Part shown: piece by piece, positions 8,706 through 16,794 of the stretch
Layout of the letters: each line of letters opens with the position of its first letter
How positions within the stretch are numbered: the first letter of the stretch is position 1
Assembly: GCA_964600665.1 (NCBI GenBank)
Contig: CAZRKC010000027.1
Coordinates: forward strand, 1-33,870
Reading direction: 5' to 3'
DNA: 33,870 bases
From: CAZRKC01 sp964600665
Lineage (GTDB): Bacteria; Bacillota; SLNR01
Notes under the pieces: model-generated
Told to the model about the DNA's origin: nothing
Seen by the model: the letters and a program-made list of their open reading frames with translations, nothing else
Database searches by the model: none
Translations under genes and position numbers: made by a program

Positions 8706-9305
8706 TTACTGAAAGAGAATTTCCGCCACTTCTGGCTCCATCTCATCCCTTTGCATTCTGATAATTGAGTGGAATGAGTTGTTAATTTTTGTCAAATCTG
8801 AGCTGAGAATAAAACCTCCACCGATTTCTTCAGTATCAGCTGATAACTTCAGTTCACCCTTTTTCCCAAGTTTTTTCAGCTCTTCGTTAACCTTTGCGAT
8901 GAAGTCTGTGGTAATCCGAGATAGATCCCTTGCAGAGATGATTACAGTCTCTTCACCCGTCTCCACAGACTCCATGAGCATTCTCCAGATAATACTTTGA
9001 TATGCATCAAGATCAAACTGTCCAAGTTTTTCAACAGCACCTTGGAATGCATCTTCTATTTGAAGCTGCTTCTCTTGAAGAAGCTCTTTTCGTGTTTCCA
9101 GCTCAGCCATTGTAAACATACGTCGCCGGCTATCATCTGCTTTCATTGTTGCTTTGTTTATAATATCATGTTTCATTGCCTGGGCTTCGGCTTCTGCTTT
9201 TTCAATTACTTTCTTTGCGTCCGCCTCAGCTTTACTCCGAATCTCCGCAGCCTTTTCCTCGGCTTCACGGACTATCCGAGCGGTAAGGGCGTCTGCACCT
9301 GCCAT
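8706..9305 (-). CDS. atpE: V-type ATP synthase/ATPase subunit E (peripheral stalk)
   Basis: Peripheral-stalk (stator) subunit that pairs with the G/H-type coiled coil. Residues 1-100 are a long Ala/Glu/Lys-rich coiled coil (for example KAEADAKKVIEKAEAEAQ). The C-terminal ~90 residues form the globular head that binds the top of subunit B, with the typical GGGFILSSDLTKINNSF-like segment. It is 199 aa, with an ATG at 9305 preceded by GAGGAG. The K gene ends two bases upstream. Confidence 0.94.
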   Translation of the reverse strand: MAGADALTARIVREAEEKAAEIRSKAEADAKKVIEKAEAEAQAMKHDIINKATMKADDSRRRMFTMAELETRKELLQEKQLQIEDAFQGAVEKLGQFDLDAYQSIIWRMLMESVETGEETVIISARDLSRITTDFIAKVNEELKKLGKKGELKLSADTEEIGGGFILSSDLTKINNSFHSIIRMQRDEMEPEVAEILFQ

Positions 9306-9307
9306 TG

Positions 9308-9778
9308 TTATATCACTCCTCTAACTAAGAGAAGGGATGCAAGGAATGCCAACACCGCATACGTTTCAACCATTGCACCAAATACCAGTGCTTTACCCAA
9401 TTCTTCAGGTCGCTTTGCCACTGTATTAATACCCGCTGCACAAGTCTTCCCCTGGGCAATAGCAGAGAGGAATCCAACAAAAGCAATCGGTAGAGATGCC
9501 ATCAGGATACCCAATCCCTGTTCCAATGGCAATGCTTTAATCCCGCCACCTAAAACGCCAGTGCCAGTCATCACCAAAAAGCCAACAATCAAGCCATATA
9601 TCCCCTGTGTACCAGGCATCGCTTGGAGGATAAGAACCATACCAAACTTATCCGGATCTTCTGTTACAACACCAGCCGCACTTTCACCGGCGATTCCAAC
9701 CCCAATCGCTGAACCAATACCTGCCAAGAACACCGCTAGTGCTGCTCCACCTAATGCTAAAACGGTACCTAAAGTCAT
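9308..9778 (-). CDS. atpK: V-type ATPase proteolipid subunit K (rotor ring, likely Na+-type)
   Basis: Membrane rotor-ring proteolipid of 156 aa with four transmembrane helices (two fused hairpins), as in Enterococcus hirae NtpK. The single ion-binding carboxylate is Glu138 in the last helix (AMVETYAV); the equivalent place in the first hairpin has Gln58 instead of an acid. The polar residues that coordinate sodium in NtpK (Thr64, Gln65, Gln110, Glu139) all have counterparts: Thr57, Gln58, Gln109 and Glu138. From family knowledge this predicts sodium transport, although proton use under low sodium cannot be excluded. The ATG at 9778 follows GGAGG by eight bases. It lies between subunits I and E. 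Confidence 0.96.
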   Translation of the reverse strand: MTLGTVLALGGAALAVFLAGIGSAIGVGIAGESAAGVVTEDPDKFGMVLILQAMPGTQGIYGLIVGFLVMTGTGVLGGGIKALPLEQGLGILMASLPIAFVGFLSAIAQGKTCAAGINTVAKRPEELGKALVFGAMVETYAVLAFLASLLLVRGVI

Positions 9779-9796
9779 TTAATATTCCTCCTTTAA

Positions 9797-11761
9797 TTAT
9801 TCGATATCCACATATTTAGTCGATACATCAAATGGTTGGAATTTTTTCCCGCCACTTTCATAGAATTTTCCGAAAAACTCAACAAATTGGAGTCGGCTGG
9901 CATGCACAAACGACCCAAGGACATTAATCAATAAGTTAAATGTATGCGCCCCTGCTAAAAACACGACCATGATAACCAACCCAATCACGCTGGTACCCCT
10001 GACCATATAGCCCATGGTATTAAAAACCTGGGCAATTACCGCAGAAGCTAAGCCCAATGCCAGTAGGCGAGAGTATGACAGCACATCACCCAGATATCCT
10101 GAGATTCCGTACAAAGCATACAGACCGGAGCCGATCCGTTTCAAAGGATTCCGCTGTCCCCTTGCTGTCATAAAGATAATTGAGAGTAATCCTGTGTACA
10201 TGAGGACTTGCCCGACTGTAGCCAGCCATGCAGGTAGCCCAATCATGGGAGCACCAAAAAATACAAAACTTCCGGTGAAAAGTGCCAACCATGACCCAAC
10301 ATCGAAAATGGCCTCCATGTATCGTTTCTTCTTGATCAACAGATACATCTTCAATCCCAATCCCACATAGATAACCTGGAATACGCCAAAGCCCAAAGCA
10401 ACACCAATCATCCGCATGGGATCGATAGTTGGACTAAACCATAACGGTTTGATAGGAAATAAATCTCCAAAAAATGAACCGGTCAGTAAGCCCACCAGAA
10501 TTGATGCGACACCACCGAGGAACAATAATTCAAACAATTTTTTCCCAAGCCCAGCCATCTTGATTTTCTTCATTAGGACGAAAGTTAACAAACAAAGTCC
10601 GATCCCGTAACCAACATCACCGAGCATCATTCCGAAAAACAAAAAGAAAAATGGCGCCAAAAAAGGAGTCGGATCAAACCCGCCTGAAATGGGCAATGCA
10701 TAAAGCTCAGTCACAGCCTCAAACGGGCGAATCAGGCGATGATTAATAAGAACAACCGGTGCTTCTTCATCTACCTCAGGATCACGCACATCAACAACAG
10801 ACTCTTCACTAATTTGCTTTACAGCGTGGATCAGTCTATCTAGGTCCTTTTGTTTGACCCACCCTTCAATCGCAAAAGTTCGATCAGTACGGGCAAAATT
10901 CTTGACTGCCAGCAGTTGATCTCTTTCCGCCGATACCTGCTCGAAAACAGACATGACGATATCTCGCTTAGATATGAGGTCCAACACTAGCTGAATCAGT
11001 TCGTCTGCTTCCCTTTGGAGTTTCTCTTCTTTAGCAGCTATGTTTCTTAAACACTCATATGGCGTGTTATGAAGATCACTGAACAAGACTCGAGAAAAGC
11101 TATGATTTCTCAAAGCTGTTGCGATACCTTCTTCTGATGCTTTGTGATAAGTGATGAGTAGGTATGTCATCTTCTTAACATCGGAAACCACATGGATAAA
11201 AGTATCCGGAGCAATTTCCAGAATTTCTTCCTTCACCTTCGGGAAATAGTTGCTTTCAATAACCCCCAGCACGGTATTGGTGTGAGCGGTTTCTTTAATA
11301 TCAGCAAGTGATGCGTCTAAAGCCAACCATGGTTTTAACGATTCACTCACACTTTGCAGCTGTGAGATTTCATTATGACGCGTATTAATGCCGTCTTCCA
11401 ACTCTCGACAACGTTGATATACTTCATTTGCCACCTGTACCTGTTTGGCATTTTCTCGAAATACTTCCCTTGTCATCGGCACTTTAGAACCCGTGAAAGA
11501 CTCGATAAAACTTTTTTTCCTGCCTTCATAACGCCCCACAAAATCAATAATAAACTTCAATTCGGACAGTTTGATATCCAGCTGACTAATTTCGTCAGAC
11601 AAATGGTCTTCTCGAAGAAGTTCTGCCCATTCAGGTTCCTGCAATCTCTCTCTAAGATCTACTATCTGCAGGATACCCATTTTCTGAAGTTGTCGGACCA
11701 ATTCGTCTTTGTAGTCCGTCAGAGACAATACAAAGACCTTTTTCATCGGGACTAACGCCAT
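9797..11761 (-). CDS. atpI: V-type ATP synthase/ATPase subunit I (a-type, membrane stator)
   Basis: Subunit I (homologous to eukaryotic a) forms the ion half-channels and anchors the peripheral stalks. It is 654 aa. Residues 1 to about 330 are cytoplasmic with coiled-coil stretches. The C-terminal half holds about seven membrane helices, beginning at the PTPFLAPFFFLFFGMMLGDVGYG motif region and continuing to LSYSRLLALGLASAVIA, whose arginine is the expected essential channel residue. The ATG at 11761 follows the stop codon of the upstream coiled-coil gene with no gap, so translation is probably coupled; an ATG five codons in is the alternative start. Confidence 0.95.
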   Translation of the reverse strand: MALVPMKKVFVLSLTDYKDELVRQLQKMGILQIVDLRERLQEPEWAELLREDHLSDEISQLDIKLSELKFIIDFVGRYEGRKKSFIESFTGSKVPMTREVFRENAKQVQVANEVYQRCRELEDGINTRHNEISQLQSVSESLKPWLALDASLADIKETAHTNTVLGVIESNYFPKVKEEILEIAPDTFIHVVSDVKKMTYLLITYHKASEEGIATALRNHSFSRVLFSDLHNTPYECLRNIAAKEEKLQREADELIQLVLDLISKRDIVMSVFEQVSAERDQLLAVKNFARTDRTFAIEGWVKQKDLDRLIHAVKQISEESVVDVRDPEVDEEAPVVLINHRLIRPFEAVTELYALPISGGFDPTPFLAPFFFLFFGMMLGDVGYGIGLCLLTFVLMKKIKMAGLGKKLFELLFLGGVASILVGLLTGSFFGDLFPIKPLWFSPTIDPMRMIGVALGFGVFQVIYVGLGLKMYLLIKKKRYMEAIFDVGSWLALFTGSFVFFGAPMIGLPAWLATVGQVLMYTGLLSIIFMTARGQRNPLKRIGSGLYALYGISGYLGDVLSYSRLLALGLASAVIAQVFNTMGYMVRGTSVIGLVIMVVFLAGAHTFNLLINVLGSFVHASRLQFVEFFGKFYESGGKKFQPFDVSTKYVDIE

Positions 11762-12076
11762 TTACCTCACTATCCTTTCGACTATAAACGAAATTGCTTT
11801 GTCCATGTTACTTTCGGCAATATTTTTTATTGATTCAATATCCTTTTTACGGGTTGCACTCCTATTCTCAAGTTCTACAACTGAATCCTGATTTGTATTT
11901 TTTAAAATCACTGCAGCTTCTTCATTTGCGCTTTTCCTAGCAGCATCAACAATACTTTTCGCTTTGGAGTGGGCATCCATAATCAGGCGTTCAGATTCTT
12001 TGTGTGCATCTTGAATAATTTTTTCAGAGTTTTTTTCTGCATCTTTGACTTTTTGCAATACGTCTACAGTGGCCAA
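11762..12076 (-). CDS. V-type ATPase subunit H/G (peripheral-stalk coiled coil)
   Basis: A protein of about 104 residues that is almost entirely charged helix with heptad-like Ala/Leu spacing (KDAEKNSEKIIQDAHKESER). This is typical of the G/H (AhaH, NtpF-like) stator subunit that pairs with E. It is the first gene of the V-ATPase operon. The start is uncertain. An ATG at 12082 lies only two bases after AAGGAGG, too close for normal initiation, whereas the TTG at 12076 is eight bases away and fits best. Its stop codon directly abuts the ATG of subunit I. Identity rests on position and coiled-coil character rather than on strong motifs. Confidence 0.85.
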   Translation of the reverse strand: MATVDVLQKVKDAEKNSEKIIQDAHKESERLIMDAHSKAKSIVDAARKSANEEAAVILKNTNQDSVVELENRSATRKKDIESIKNIAESNMDKAISFIVERIVR

Positions 12077-12175
12077 AAGCATCACCTCCTTATCACTTTG
12101 TCAGTTTAAAATCGGTTCTGTATCCTAAGCTCGTAAACATATGATTATTCGCTATAAAATGAAAAAATCCCTTTC

Positions 12176-12204
12176 AGTATACCATACAACTTATATGCAT
12201 TCAA
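12176..12204 (-). promoter_or_regulatory. Predicted promoter of the V-ATPase operon
   Basis: On the minus strand TTGAAT (12199-12204), a 17-bp spacer and TATACT (12176-12181) form a sigma-A type promoter. A TG one base upstream of the -10 makes it an extended -10. It implies a 5' leader of about 90 nt before the first V-ATPase gene. I see no obvious riboswitch in that leader, and the stretch from 12205 to 12347 shows nothing else I can name. Confidence 0.65.
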
Positions 12205-12347
12205 CCAAGGCACCTGGTAAGAAATGTGCCTTCTTTCCATTGGAGAATCTCAACACTATGCTTCTAATCTTCTAGATGTCATACCCAAACCCTTTTCACA
12301 TCATCATCCATTTTCGATATTGAAACACAGTTCAACCTGTTGCGTCA

Positions 12348-12380
12348 AATAAAAAAGCTTGCGGAATTCACCGCAAGCTT
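12348..12380 (-). terminator. Intrinsic terminator of the M23 peptidase gene
   Basis: Perfect 10-bp stem (AAGCTTGCGG and its complement, 6-base loop) followed on the minus strand by a TTTTTTATTT run. It lies 18 bp after the stop codon of the M23 gene and upstream of the V-ATPase promoter. Confidence 0.9.
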
Positions 12381-12398
12381 ATGGAGATACTGATTTTG

Positions 12399-13793
12399 TT
12401 AATAATACTTCATTGGATTCACATGTTGCCCGTTGACCCGGATCTCAAAATGACAGTGGTTCCCTGAACTACGTCCGGTACTCCCAACATATGCGATTAT
12501 ATCACCCTTCCGCACAACTTGGCCGACTCTTACATTAAACGAGCTGCAGTGTGCGTACAAAGTTGAAAACCCATTGCCATGATTAAGTTCCACTCGATTG
12601 CCATAACCGGTACTACTATAAGCCGCGACTTTCACAGTTCCGTCATCAGCGGCCCGGATGGGTGTCTTGTACGGTGCGGCAATATCAACACCTGTATGAA
12701 ATCCACCGCTTCGGTAACCGTAAGGTGAGGTAATTTTCCCCTGAACGGGCCACAGAAAACGACCAGTTCCAACGATCAAAGCAGATGTGTCCGTTTTTGT
12801 CCCTTTAACAATCACTTGAGCGACCGGCGCTTTTAACACAGTTTCTGAGATGACTTTTTTCTCGACGATACTCCCGTTTCTTCGAGTCACTTCATAAACG
12901 ACCCTTTTCGAACCGGATTCGCCTCGGGTTACGACACGCCTTTCCCAATTCCAAAGCGAAGAATCACGCTTCACTTCTTCTTTATAGGCGACTTTCACGG
13001 TCTCAGTCATTTTTTCTTTGCTAATAATGTTGATATACGGATTTGCCACAGTCAGTTTGACTTTCTGACCGATGGAAAGAGTCGTTCCTGAAATTTGTGG
13101 ATTTGCTTCTTTCAATTCTTCTAAAGAAATTTTATTAGCTCTAGAAATCGTCCAAAGAGAATCACCTTTGGCAACCACATATTCTCGCAACTCTGTGGTA
13201 CCATTTCTAATATACGATTTGGCCTCATCTGGATTCATGAAAAGGTTCACAGGGATTTCCTTTTCTAAGATTTCTACGGATTCCTGAATTGTCACCTCTT
13301 CAAATTCGCTGCTAAGCTTACCATATGTATTCATATACTCGTCTTTGATAGCAGCAATAACAGCCTCAGCTTCCTCTTTATTTGGCAGCCCGACAACATC
13401 AACACCATCGATGACAATCACCGCACCAATGGTTTGAAGCGTCACACACGTAAATAATTTGTCCGTTACCTCTTCCACAGAACATATTTCGATATCATCT
13501 CCGGAAACGCGTACATACTCAATTTCCTGAGCGGGAGCTACTTCTTGTTCCATCAGTTCGGACTGTTTCACCATTGCATCGTCGATGTTCTTTTTCAGTG
13601 CGGTTACATCGTCTACATATCCAACAGTTTCACCGTTAACCTGTACTGCGTAGATTGCCTGAGACGAAACAATGATCATGATTCCAATAATCATCAGGAT
13701 GATAGCTCCTGGGATAACCATCTGATAATTTTTCTTCAAAAATGCATTTAATTGCTGCACTTTAGCTGTGATTATCTGATTCGGTACTACCAT
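12399..13793 (-). CDS. Membrane-anchored LysM-G5-M23 family metallopeptidase
   Basis: Cell-wall hydrolase predicted to cut peptidoglycan cross-links outside the membrane. Domains in order: a transmembrane anchor at about 25-47, a region of about 150 residues with a TIQESV-like linker, LysM at about 205-248 (VVAKGDSLWTISRAN), G5 at about 260-332, and M23 at about 345-464. Zinc ligands are visible as H366-x3-D370 in HTGVD and the H446-x-H448 pair in HCHFE, so the enzyme looks active. The mature length is 464 aa from the ATG at 13793, six bases after AGGAGG; an upstream in-frame extension to 13859 lacks a better site. The gene stands alone, ended by a strong terminator. The LysM-G5-M23 order resembles Clostridial DipM/SpoIIQ-like and wall-remodelling peptidases; the exact cellular process cannot be told. 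Confidence 0.93.
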   Translation of the reverse strand: MVVPNQIITAKVQQLNAFLKKNYQMVIPGAIILMIIGIMIIVSSQAIYAVQVNGETVGYVDDVTALKKNIDDAMVKQSELMEQEVAPAQEIEYVRVSGDDIEICSVEEVTDKLFTCVTLQTIGAVIVIDGVDVVGLPNKEEAEAVIAAIKDEYMNTYGKLSSEFEEVTIQESVEILEKEIPVNLFMNPDEAKSYIRNGTTELREYVVAKGDSLWTISRANKISLEELKEANPQISGTTLSIGQKVKLTVANPYINIISKEKMTETVKVAYKEEVKRDSSLWNWERRVVTRGESGSKRVVYEVTRRNGSIVEKKVISETVLKAPVAQVIVKGTKTDTSALIVGTGRFLWPVQGKITSPYGYRSGGFHTGVDIAAPYKTPIRAADDGTVKVAAYSSTGYGNRVELNHGNGFSTLYAHCSSFNVRVGQVVRKGDIIAYVGSTGRSSGNHCHFEIRVNGQHVNPMKYY

Positions 13794-14010
13794 TCTCATC
13801 CTCCTTCCACACACGGCTAACAAAAAAACAGTGAGAAGTATTCTTCCTCTCGTGGTCATTTTCCTTTATTTCATCTTCTCTTTTCTGAAAATTCATTAAA
13901 ATCTCAAACATGAGAGTGAGCAGTTGCTTTTGAAACGATTTTAAAACGCGACAAAAACAATACTATCACAACTTGTAGACATTGTATAATGCAGTGTTCT
14001 TGTGTATTCA

Positions 14011-14047
14011 CGAAAAATAAAGAGAAGGCATGGAATCATGCCTTCTC
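14011..14047 (-). terminator. Intrinsic terminator of the aminotransferase gene
   Basis: An 11-bp perfect stem (14022-14032 with 14037-14047, GAAT-type 4-base loop) followed on the minus strand by TTTATTTTTCG. It sits 20 bp beyond the aminotransferase stop codon. The rest of 13794-14010 has no gene; it must hold the promoter of the M23 gene, which I could not place with confidence. Confidence 0.88.
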
Positions 14048-14067
14048 ATGGGCTTTAATTGCTTCTG

Positions 14068-15264
14068 CTACGCGAGCGCGTTGACTGCCTTCTCCAATCG
14101 CTTAAGTGCTTCTGTTACATATGCTCTTGGGCAAGCCAGATTGAATCGTTGGAAACCTTCACCGCCAGTGCCAAAAATAAACCCGTCATCCAGAGCCAAT
14201 CTTGCTTTTTTCAACATGAATTCCCTCAGCTCTTCATTATTGAAGCCCAGGCCTTTCATGTCAACCCATGCTAGGTAAGTTCCTTCAGGTTTGATCATCT
14301 TCAGTTTCGGGATATGCTTTTCAATGTAATCTTGGAAGTATTTCATATTTTCATTCAGATATTCACTGAGTTGTTCTTGATATTCTTTACCATCACGAAA
14401 TGCTGCTTCCAATGCAACCAACCCGAAAATATTGATGCCGCTCTGTCCAGCTCTCGCTGCAACGAATTTTGCGCGCCATTCTGGATTGGGAATGATCGCT
14501 ACAGATGCCGGTAATCCTGCAATGTTGAATGTTTTGCTGGCAGACATGAAGGTGATCGTGAATTGCTCCAATTCCTTTGAAATCATGGCAGTCGGAGTAT
14601 GAGTCACCCCTTTGATCAGCAAATCACAGTGGATTTCGTCCGAGATGATGGGGCAATTATACTTCATGCAAAGATCCCCTAAAGCCTTAAGTTCTTCTTT
14701 AGAGTATACACGTCCGACAGGATTATGTGGATGACAGAGAATCAGTCCACGAATACGAGGATTTGAAGGTGGGAAACTGGTCTTTGGCTTGAACTTCATT
14801 TCCAAATCTTCAAGATCCATTTCATAATGCTCACCATTGAACTTCAAATTGTTTTGTATCACATGACAACCATTATCTTTGATTGACGCATAGAAGGGGT
14901 AGTAGACAGGTGGTTGAATGACGATCTGGTCTCCAGGCATTGTCAACGATTTTACAGCTGAGTACACACCGCTGACGATTCCAGTGCAATAAACGATCCA
15001 TTCAGGTTTGATCTCCCAGCCGTAATCCCGTTTCATCTTGTCAACAACCGCTTTGTTCAAGTCAGCGGATGGGAAAGTATAGCCGAATATTGGATGTTCT
15101 GCCCGTTTTTTAATTGCATTGACGACCGGTTCAGGACAAGGAAAGTCCATATCAGCAACCCACATATCCAGAACGTCATCCGTACCAAACAAAACTTGAT
15201 TTAAATCCCACTTGCTGCTGCCCGTGTTCTTCCTTTCAATGATTTGATCAAAATTATACTTCAA
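14068..15264 (-). CDS. MalY/PatB-type PLP-dependent aminotransferase (cystathionine beta-lyase-like)
   Basis: Fold-type I PLP enzyme of the MalY/PatB subgroup, 398 aa. These proteins usually act as C-S beta-lyases that split cystathionine or related thioethers to a thiol, pyruvate and ammonia. Visible marks are the N-terminal FDQIIERKNTGSSKWD, the MWVADMDFPCPEPV segment, the CHPHNPVGRV loop, SDEIHCDL with the PLP-contacting Asp, and the PLP lysine K244 in SASKTFNIAGL. Translation starts with TTG at 15264, eight bases after GGAGG; no ATG start is available near the conserved N-terminus. It is monocistronic, with a terminator on each side. Two inverted repeats in its leader suggest regulation. 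The exact substrate cannot be read from sequence. Confidence 0.9.
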   Translation of the reverse strand: MKYNFDQIIERKNTGSSKWDLNQVLFGTDDVLDMWVADMDFPCPEPVVNAIKKRAEHPIFGYTFPSADLNKAVVDKMKRDYGWEIKPEWIVYCTGIVSGVYSAVKSLTMPGDQIVIQPPVYYPFYASIKDNGCHVIQNNLKFNGEHYEMDLEDLEMKFKPKTSFPPSNPRIRGLILCHPHNPVGRVYSKEELKALGDLCMKYNCPIISDEIHCDLLIKGVTHTPTAMISKELEQFTITFMSASKTFNIAGLPASVAIIPNPEWRAKFVAARAGQSGINIFGLVALEAAFRDGKEYQEQLSEYLNENMKYFQDYIEKHIPKLKMIKPEGTYLAWVDMKGLGFNNEELREFMLKKARLALDDGFIFGTGGEGFQRFNLACPRAYVTEALKRLEKAVNALA

Positions 15265-15287
15265 ATCTTTCGCCTCCTTTATTTTTG

Positions 15288-15308
15288 TTCACGCACAGTC
15301 TGCGTGAA
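15288..15308 (-). promoter_or_regulatory. Inverted repeat in the leader of the aminotransferase gene
   Basis: Eight-bp perfect arms (TTCACGCA/TGCGTGAA) around a 5-base centre, ending just upstream of the GGAGG site. It could be an operator or a leader hairpin. No poly-T follows on the gene's strand, so it is not a terminator. Confidence 0.4.
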
Positions 15309-15327
15309 ACATAAACATCTTATCTTC

Positions 15328-15342
15328 TATATTCGGAATATA
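15328..15342 (-). promoter_or_regulatory. Palindrome overlapping the probable promoter of the aminotransferase gene
   Basis: Seven-bp perfect arms around a single base (TATATTC-G-GAATATA). The sequence is AT-rich, lies about 65-80 bp before the TTG start, and falls where a -10 region would be expected downstream of a TTGATT box. It is a candidate operator. Confidence 0.35.
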
Positions 15343-15409
15343 AAGAATTTTCCCTGCCGAAAATCAAAACATACATCGTAGCGTGTAAATATTTGTATGA
15401 TACTGCTTG

Positions 15410-15446
15410 AAAAAGAAACCAGGCTACTAAGATTGCGTAGCCTGGT
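15410..15446 (-). terminator. Intrinsic terminator of the YtxH two-gene unit
   Basis: A 10-bp perfect stem (ACCAGGCTAC and complement, 9-base loop) followed on the minus strand by TTCTTTTTC. It lies six bases past the stop codon of the small membrane protein gene. Confidence 0.88.
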
Positions 15447-15451
15447 GCAGT

Positions 15452-15829
15452 TTACTTCTTTTTTCTCCCATTGCCCGTCATGGATCGAACCAGACCGTAC
15501 CCGAGACCGACCCCCATCATGACCTTGGAAAGCTTTGGTGATGAAACAAATCGGTTCATCGTGCGGTAAGCCATATACCGCTCGGATAGTCTGACAAACG
15601 AATTTATATACAAATCGCTGCTGGACAACACTTTCCGGATCGAGCCGATAGTGGCAACAATCTCCTTTTCGCTGCTATCCATAAAGGTATTCAGTCTGAC
15701 GGAAACTATCTGAATCGACTTTCCCAATTTCAAGATTGAAATGGCCACGACCATAAGCAGGATCATATTGAATACGGATGTTAACAGCAAACCCAATAGA
15801 AGAATTCTCTCTCCTGTCATAATAATCAA
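15452..15829 (-). CDS. Small single-pass membrane protein, function unknown
   Basis: A 125-aa protein with one strong transmembrane segment at about residues 8-31 (LLLGLLLTSVFNMILLMVVAI), then an amphipathic helical stretch and a basic tail ending GRKKK. The layout resembles the DUF948-type partners of YtxH proteins, but I cannot assign a family firmly. The frame begins with TTG at 15829, and its TTGA overlaps the stop codon of the YtxH gene, a coupling signal; the ATG at 15820 is an alternative without a clear ribosome site. It is second in a two-gene unit closed by a strong terminator. Confidence 0.72.
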   Translation of the reverse strand: MIIMTGERILLLGLLLTSVFNMILLMVVAISILKLGKSIQIVSVRLNTFMDSSEKEIVATIGSIRKVLSSSDLYINSFVRLSERYMAYRTMNRFVSSPKLSKVMMGVGLGYGLVRSMTGNGRKKK

Positions 15830-16107
15830 CTGTTCAATTCATGTTCCATAGTATCAAGCACTCCTCTTAATTCTTCACTCCCAGGGAGTTTTTCCCTGAT
15901 GGTCGCAATCAAAGACTTCGCGGTTTCAATGGCCACTTCAGACTTTTCTTTCATCTTGTCTACGGCAACTGATCCCACTTCCATACCTTTTTCTGCAATT
16001 GCTTGCCTCGTATCACTGCCTGTTGCTGGCGCCAACATGATCCCCAAAACTGCACCAATCACAGTCCCTACAACAATACCTGCAAAGAAATCACCCTTAT
16101 TGTCCAT
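15826..16107 (-). CDS. YtxH domain-containing protein
   Basis: A 93-aa protein with the YtxH signature: an N-terminal glycine-rich membrane segment (GIVVGTVIGAVLGIMLAPATG), directly followed by a long charged amphipathic helix. YtxH proteins are common in Firmicutes and often belong to general-stress regulons; their biochemical role is unclear. The ATG at 16107 follows a GGGGGG run. A predicted promoter lies 22-50 bp upstream. It overlaps the next membrane-protein gene by four bases. Confidence 0.88.
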   Translation of the reverse strand: MDNKGDFFAGIVVGTVIGAVLGIMLAPATGSDTRQAIAEKGMEVGSVAVDKMKEKSEVAIETAKSLIATIREKLPGSEELRGVLDTMEHELNS

Positions 16108-16128
16108 TGATATCCCCCCTTTTGTAAC

Positions 16129-16157
16129 ATTGTATCATAATTGTCAGAAAATTTAAA
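16129..16157 (-). promoter_or_regulatory. Predicted promoter of the YtxH gene
   Basis: On the minus strand, an extended -10 (TGATACAAT, hexamer 16129-16134) and a weak TTTAAA -35 at 17-bp spacing. The good -10 and the short leader support it. Confidence 0.5.
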
Positions 16158-16202
16158 GCACCTACGACTTCAATATGCCTTTTTCTGTGATTCCTTCGGT
16201 CT

Positions 16203-16511
16203 TCAAACATCACACCATTGATTCACCATAAGTTTTTCAGTTCCATCAATATCGGGTATGCCGGAATCGCCCAAAAGAGTGAATTTGCCGGTTACACAAC
16301 CCTTCGCGCTTGTCCGGCATCCCTGACTGCTTTCTTATAAATAAATTCCGGCAGCTAAAGTGGCGTTGAATCCATTACTTGAACATGTGCCTTTTAGGTT
16401 AAGGCTGGAAGTTCCCAAATAGTCCATCCCGATTGCTCCCGCTTCGCCTTTTTGCATGCTGATCCATGAACGCTCAATACTTCGCCTTGTTTTCAAACAG
16501 ATTTCGATCAT
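16203..16511 (-). other. Stop-interrupted open frame in a 690-bp gene-poor stretch (possible relic or interspersed repeat)
   Basis: The gap 16108-16794 holds no normal gene. On the minus strand, an ATG at 16511 opens a 58-codon frame ending at TAA (16335-16337). The same frame then stays open for another 44 codons to TGA at 16203. The conceptual peptides (for example MQKGEAGAIGMDYLGTSS and GDSGIPDIDGTEKL) look protein-like in composition. The ATG has no usable ribosome site nearby. An 11-bp pairing with one bulged base (16254-16265 with 16313-16323) lies within it. It may be a decayed gene, a repeated intergenic element or a structured RNA; I cannot tell which. Confidence 0.35.
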
Positions 16512-16751
16512 TAAGATCCATCATTCTCCCCAAAAACCTGCTTTTTTCACACTGACCCAGCATAAATCAGAAGTCAAATCTAGCCTGTGTCGTCTTTGAC
16601 GAATGGTTTGTGTTAAATCTGGGATTCTTGCTCTCTCTTCGCTGGTCTTTGCCTTTCACAGTGGGAGTTTCTTAAGAATTTAGAATCCGGTCAGAAAAAA
16701 CCCACATGCAAATTGTTAAAAGCAATCATGCTGACGATGAAGTATATCTTT

Positions 16752-16780
16752 CAAATAAAGAAGACAGATGCCATCTGTCT
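16752..16780 (-). terminator. Intrinsic terminator of the dehydrogenase operon
   Basis: An 8-bp stem (AGACAGAT/ATCTGTCT with GCC loop) followed on the minus strand by TCTTTATTT. It lies 14 bp after the stop codon of the last dehydrogenase gene. Confidence 0.75.
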
Positions 16781-16794
16781 ATACGGCATCTCAA

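Noticed and set aside
8997..9782. 261-codon plus-strand open frame opposite subunits E and K
   Set aside because: It is a shadow of two certain minus-strand genes; the translation is low in conserved pattern and spans the junction of both.
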